From CAISIP01 sp043759735 (GTDB lineage Bacteria > Pseudomonadota > Gammaproteobacteria > Burkholderiales > Burkholderiaceae_C), in assembly GCA_043759735.1 (NCBI GenBank), contig JAYUQC010000035.1:1-16377 (forward strand): a stretch of 16,377 nucleotides of DNA. The letters run 5' to 3'. Position numbers and translations under genes: made by a program. The notes below the pieces were generated by a model, which ran no database searches, was not told the origin of the DNA, and saw only the letters and a program-made list of their open reading frames with translations. The stretch's first letter is position 1. Each line of letters opens with the position of its first letter. This document shows, piece after piece, positions 13,976 through 16,377 of this stretch.

Positions 13976-16377
13976 CCCCAAAAGCCACTTTGCAAGCCGA
14001 CGGCTTTCACCTCAGTCAATTCAACGCGGCGAGGCCGTTCTCCAGCTTTCTGCCAGGCATTGCCGGTGCGTACGGCAAACCCATGTGGGTTTTCTACGCC
14101 AACCGTGGGCAATGCATAGCAAGCTTCGGCGTGAACGACAAGAATAGCGCCATGCTGGAGTTTCAGCCCGCAAACAAGGCCTACACGCTCACGTCATCGC
14201 AGGGATTTCGGACCTTCGTGAATTTGACGGGCGTACAGGGCAACACACTGCACGAGCCGTTCCAGATCACTCCCGCCGATGGCGTGGTGCAGCGCCTGTC
14301 GGTGCGCGCCGAAGAGGTCGAGATCGAGGAAATTCACCCCGCGCTGGCTCTGCGTATCCGGATCGTCTATTTCACGCTGCCAGGCGAGAACATTGCGGCG
14401 TTGGTGCGCCATGTGACACTGGAAAATATCGGTAGCACATCGATCCATGCCAATGTGCTGGACGGACTGCCGCAGATAGTGCCCTTTGGCCTGGAAGAGC
14501 GCCTGCACAAGATGATGTCCCGCACGATGGAGGCGTTTGCCGAAGTGCGCCATGTCGAGCAGAACCTTCCGTTCTTCAAGCTCAAGGTCGAACCATCGGA
14601 CAAGCCCGATGTTCGATGGATCGATGCCGGTTTTTTCGCCTTTACGCTGTGCCAGGGCGTTGCCGTGCCGATGATCGTCGACCCAGACCTGGTATTTGGG
14701 ACTGACACCAGCCTGCGCACGCCGTTGGCGTTCGTGCAATCCGACCGGATCGACACGCTTGCTTCGCGCTGCGAAACACTGACCGCGTGCGCATTCGCGC
14801 AGCTGTCGCTGGAGCTGGCGCCCGGCCAAACCACCAGCTGGAGTTCGTTTTTCGGGCAGGCAAGCGACTGGAGCCAGGCTGATGCGTTGCGCGCCAGGGT
14901 CGGTGGCGACGCGTTGTATGTGAGCCGCAAGCGCAACGAAAACGCCGAGCTGATCCGCAGCATCGGCGCGTGCTTCGATCTTGTTGCCGGCCCGGCGCAA
15001 CTCGCGCCCTATACACGCCAGGCATTCCTTGACAACACCTTGCGAGGTGGTCAACCCGTGGTGATCAACGGACCACGCGGGCCGCGCGTGTTCCACACCT
15101 TCACGCGCAAGCACGGTGACATGGAAAGGGACTACAACTTCTTCGAGCTTGCCGCCAGCTACTGGTCGCAAGGCAACGGCAATTTTCGCGACGTGAACCA
15201 GAACCGCCGCTGCGAGAACTTCATATTTCCGGACATCGACGCAACCAATGTCGAAACCTTCTTCAACCTGATCCAGCTCGACGGCAACAACCCGCTGGTC
15301 ATCCAGGCCGAAAAGTTCTGCCTGCCGCAAGACCAGTGGCCAGAGTTGTTCCAGGCTTGGCCGGCGGGCAATACCCCCGAATGGCGCAGCTTCCTGGCGC
15401 AGCCCTTCAGCCCCGGACAGCTGCAGGAACGGCTGACGGACGCCTGGGCTACGGTAGACATCGCCCGGCCCTGGTTCGACCGCATCCTGGGCCTGTCCGA
15501 CAAAATCCAGGGTGCAGCCCACGGCGAAGGCTATTGGGTCGACCACTGGACATACAACCTGGACCTGCTAGAGAGCTACGCGGCGGTGTATCCGGATCGG
15601 CTGCGGGCGCTGCTCGTCGAACGGCGCGACTTCACCTACTTCGACAACGACCACGTGGTGCAGCCGCGCGCGCGCAAGTATGTGCTGCGTGCGGATGGCA
15701 CGGTGCGCCAGTTGCACGCGGTGGCGCAGGATGCCGACAAGACCCAGTTGATTGCGCGGCGCGCGCAGCAGCCAAACACGATGCGCAGCGGACATGGTCT
15801 TGGCCCGATATTTCGCACCAGTCTGCTGGTCAAGATCTTGAACCTGATGGCGGTGAAGGCCACGTTGTTCGACCCGTTTGGCACTGGCCTGGAAATGGAG
15901 GCCGAGAAGCCCGGCTGGTGTGACGCCTTAAACGGCCTGCCCGGCCTGCTGGGTTCGTCGAGCCATGAGGCATATGCCCTGAAGCGTTGGGGCACCTTTA
16001 TCCGCTGCGTGCTGCAGGAATTGCTGGAGCCCGACCTCGCGCTGGCGTTACCGGTCGAGGTGGCAGGCTTGCTACACAGTGTCACCCGCATCCTGGCAAA
16101 AGCCGACCTGCAGGCGTTCATGGGTGCCTGGGAGCAACTGGCCTGTTGCCGTGAGGCTTTTCGGGCCGATACACGGTTGGGAATCGACGGCGAGCTTGTC
16201 GACGTCGACCGCGCCGAGATCCTGGCTTTTCTGGACGCAACGGAACGGGTGCTGGCGCCTGCGCTGGAACGGGCCATCGCCGACGACGGATTGCCAGTGA
16301 GCTACTACACCCATTCAATGGTTGAATATGCGCCTGTGGTTCCCGAGGTCGGCGACATCGCAGCCAACCGACATGTG
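13951..16377 (+). CDS. GH94-superfamily beta-glucan phosphorylase (GH149/GH161-like), 3' truncated by window
   Basis: This enzyme is expected to cleave beta-linked gluco-oligosaccharides with phosphate, releasing alpha-glucose 1-phosphate. The frame stays open to the right edge, giving at least 809 residues; the family normally exceeds 1,000. Starts at 13951 or 13972 are both possible and neither has a ribosome site. Near the N-terminus is RPFSSFLPGIAG with MWVFYANRGQ and LEFQPANKAY (about 28-78). The catalytic half has YWSQGNGNFRDVNQNRR (404-420) and HGEGYWVDHWTYNLDLLE (524-541). EKPGWCDALNGLPG includes Asp658, which corresponds by position and context to the catalytic Asp of the W-N-D motif in GH94. 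The architecture resembles beta-1,3-oligoglucan phosphorylases GH149 and GH161 rather than compact cellobiose phosphorylases. GH16 and GH17 neighbours support a beta-1,3 substrate. No signal peptide is present, as expected where product must stay in the cell. The exact family is unsettled without alignment. Confidence 0.82.
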   Translation, partial: MSTRLSPMTPKATLQADGFHLSQFNAARPFSSFLPGIAGAYGKPMWVFYANRGQCIASFGVNDKNSAMLEFQPANKAYTLTSSQGFRTFVNLTGVQGNTLHEPFQITPADGVVQRLSVRAEEVEIEEIHPALALRIRIVYFTLPGENIAALVRHVTLENIGSTSIHANVLDGLPQIVPFGLEERLHKMMSRTMEAFAEVRHVEQNLPFFKLKVEPSDKPDVRWIDAGFFAFTLCQGVAVPMIVDPDLVFGTDTSLRTPLAFVQSDRIDTLASRCETLTACAFAQLSLELAPGQTTSWSSFFGQASDWSQADALRARVGGDALYVSRKRNENAELIRSIGACFDLVAGPAQLAPYTRQAFLDNTLRGGQPVVINGPRGPRVFHTFTRKHGDMERDYNFFELAASYWSQGNGNFRDVNQNRRCENFIFPDIDATNVETFFNLIQLDGNNPLVIQAEKFCLPQDQWPELFQAWPAGNTPEWRSFLAQPFSPGQLQERLTDAWATVDIARPWFDRILGLSDKIQGAAHGEGYWVDHWTYNLDLLESYAAVYPDRLRALLVERRDFTYFDNDHVVQPRARKYVLRADGTVRQLHAVAQDADKTQLIARRAQQPNTMRSGHGLGPIFRTSLLVKILNLMAVKATLFDPFGTGLEMEAEKPGWCDALNGLPGLLGSSSHEAYALKRWGTFIRCVLQELLEPDLALALPVEVAGLLHSVTRILAKADLQAFMGAWEQLACCREAFRADTRLGIDGELVDVDRAEILAFLDATERVLAPALERAIADDGLPVSYYTHSMVEYAPVVPEVGDIAANRHV

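Noticed and set aside
14194..15546. 450-codon minus-strand open frame under the phosphorylase
   Set aside because: Antisense shadow in GC-rich coding DNA; no domain or ribosome site, while the plus strand carries conserved phosphorylase motifs.

Overview
The window is GC-rich bacterial chromosome. It looks like a betaproteobacterium of the order Burkholderiales (Comamonadaceae or a close relative). That placement rests on the general look of the Pal, TolB and MsbA-type proteins and on a Pal-end repeat with nested hairpins; no database search was possible. There is no plasmid, phage, transposase, tRNA, rRNA or CRISPR signal.

Layout. (1) Positions 1-124 hold two identical 46-bp hairpin-forming repeats just after the end of pal; the second copy covers the pal stop codon. 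(2) Positions 120-1998 hold tolB and pal on the minus strand, the periplasmic and outer-membrane part of the Tol-Pal envelope system. No tolQRA lies upstream. (3) After a 277-bp divergent intergenic region, an MsbA-type ABC half-transporter runs on the plus strand (2276-4093). (4) Everything from 4146 to the right edge is one co-directional carbohydrate locus. It holds a LacI-type regulator; a CUT1-type sugar ABC transporter (periplasmic binding protein, two permeases and, further down, its own ATPase); a GH1 beta-glucosidase; a GH16 laminarinase-type endoglucanase; two different GH17 beta-1,3-glucanases; and a large GH94-superfamily phosphorylase resembling the beta-1,3-oligoglucan phosphorylases GH149/GH161. 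The phosphorylase is cut off by the window edge after about 809 codons.

How the genes fit together. The enzyme set points to beta-1,3-glucan (laminarin or callose/curdlan-type oligosaccharides) as substrate. Only the binding protein has a signal peptide; GH1, GH16, both GH17s and the phosphorylase have none. The likely scheme is capture of oligosaccharides in the periplasm, ATP-driven import, and cytoplasmic breakdown. GH16 and GH17 would shorten the chains, the phosphorylase would release glucose 1-phosphate, and GH1 would clear short glucosides to glucose. A perfect LacI-type palindrome (TGAAAGCGCTTTCA) directly after a perfect TATAAT box sits in front of the binding-protein gene and is the obvious control point. 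Genes are tightly packed with several ATGA-type overlaps. A predicted stem covers the GH16 start codon, and a 22-codon reading frame bridges the second GH17 to the phosphorylase; both could tune enzyme levels within the operon.

The least ordinary aspect is a beta-1,3-glucan pathway that appears wholly intracellular, fed by an ABC transporter, and mixing hydrolysis with phosphorolysis. Substrate assignment is inference from family membership.
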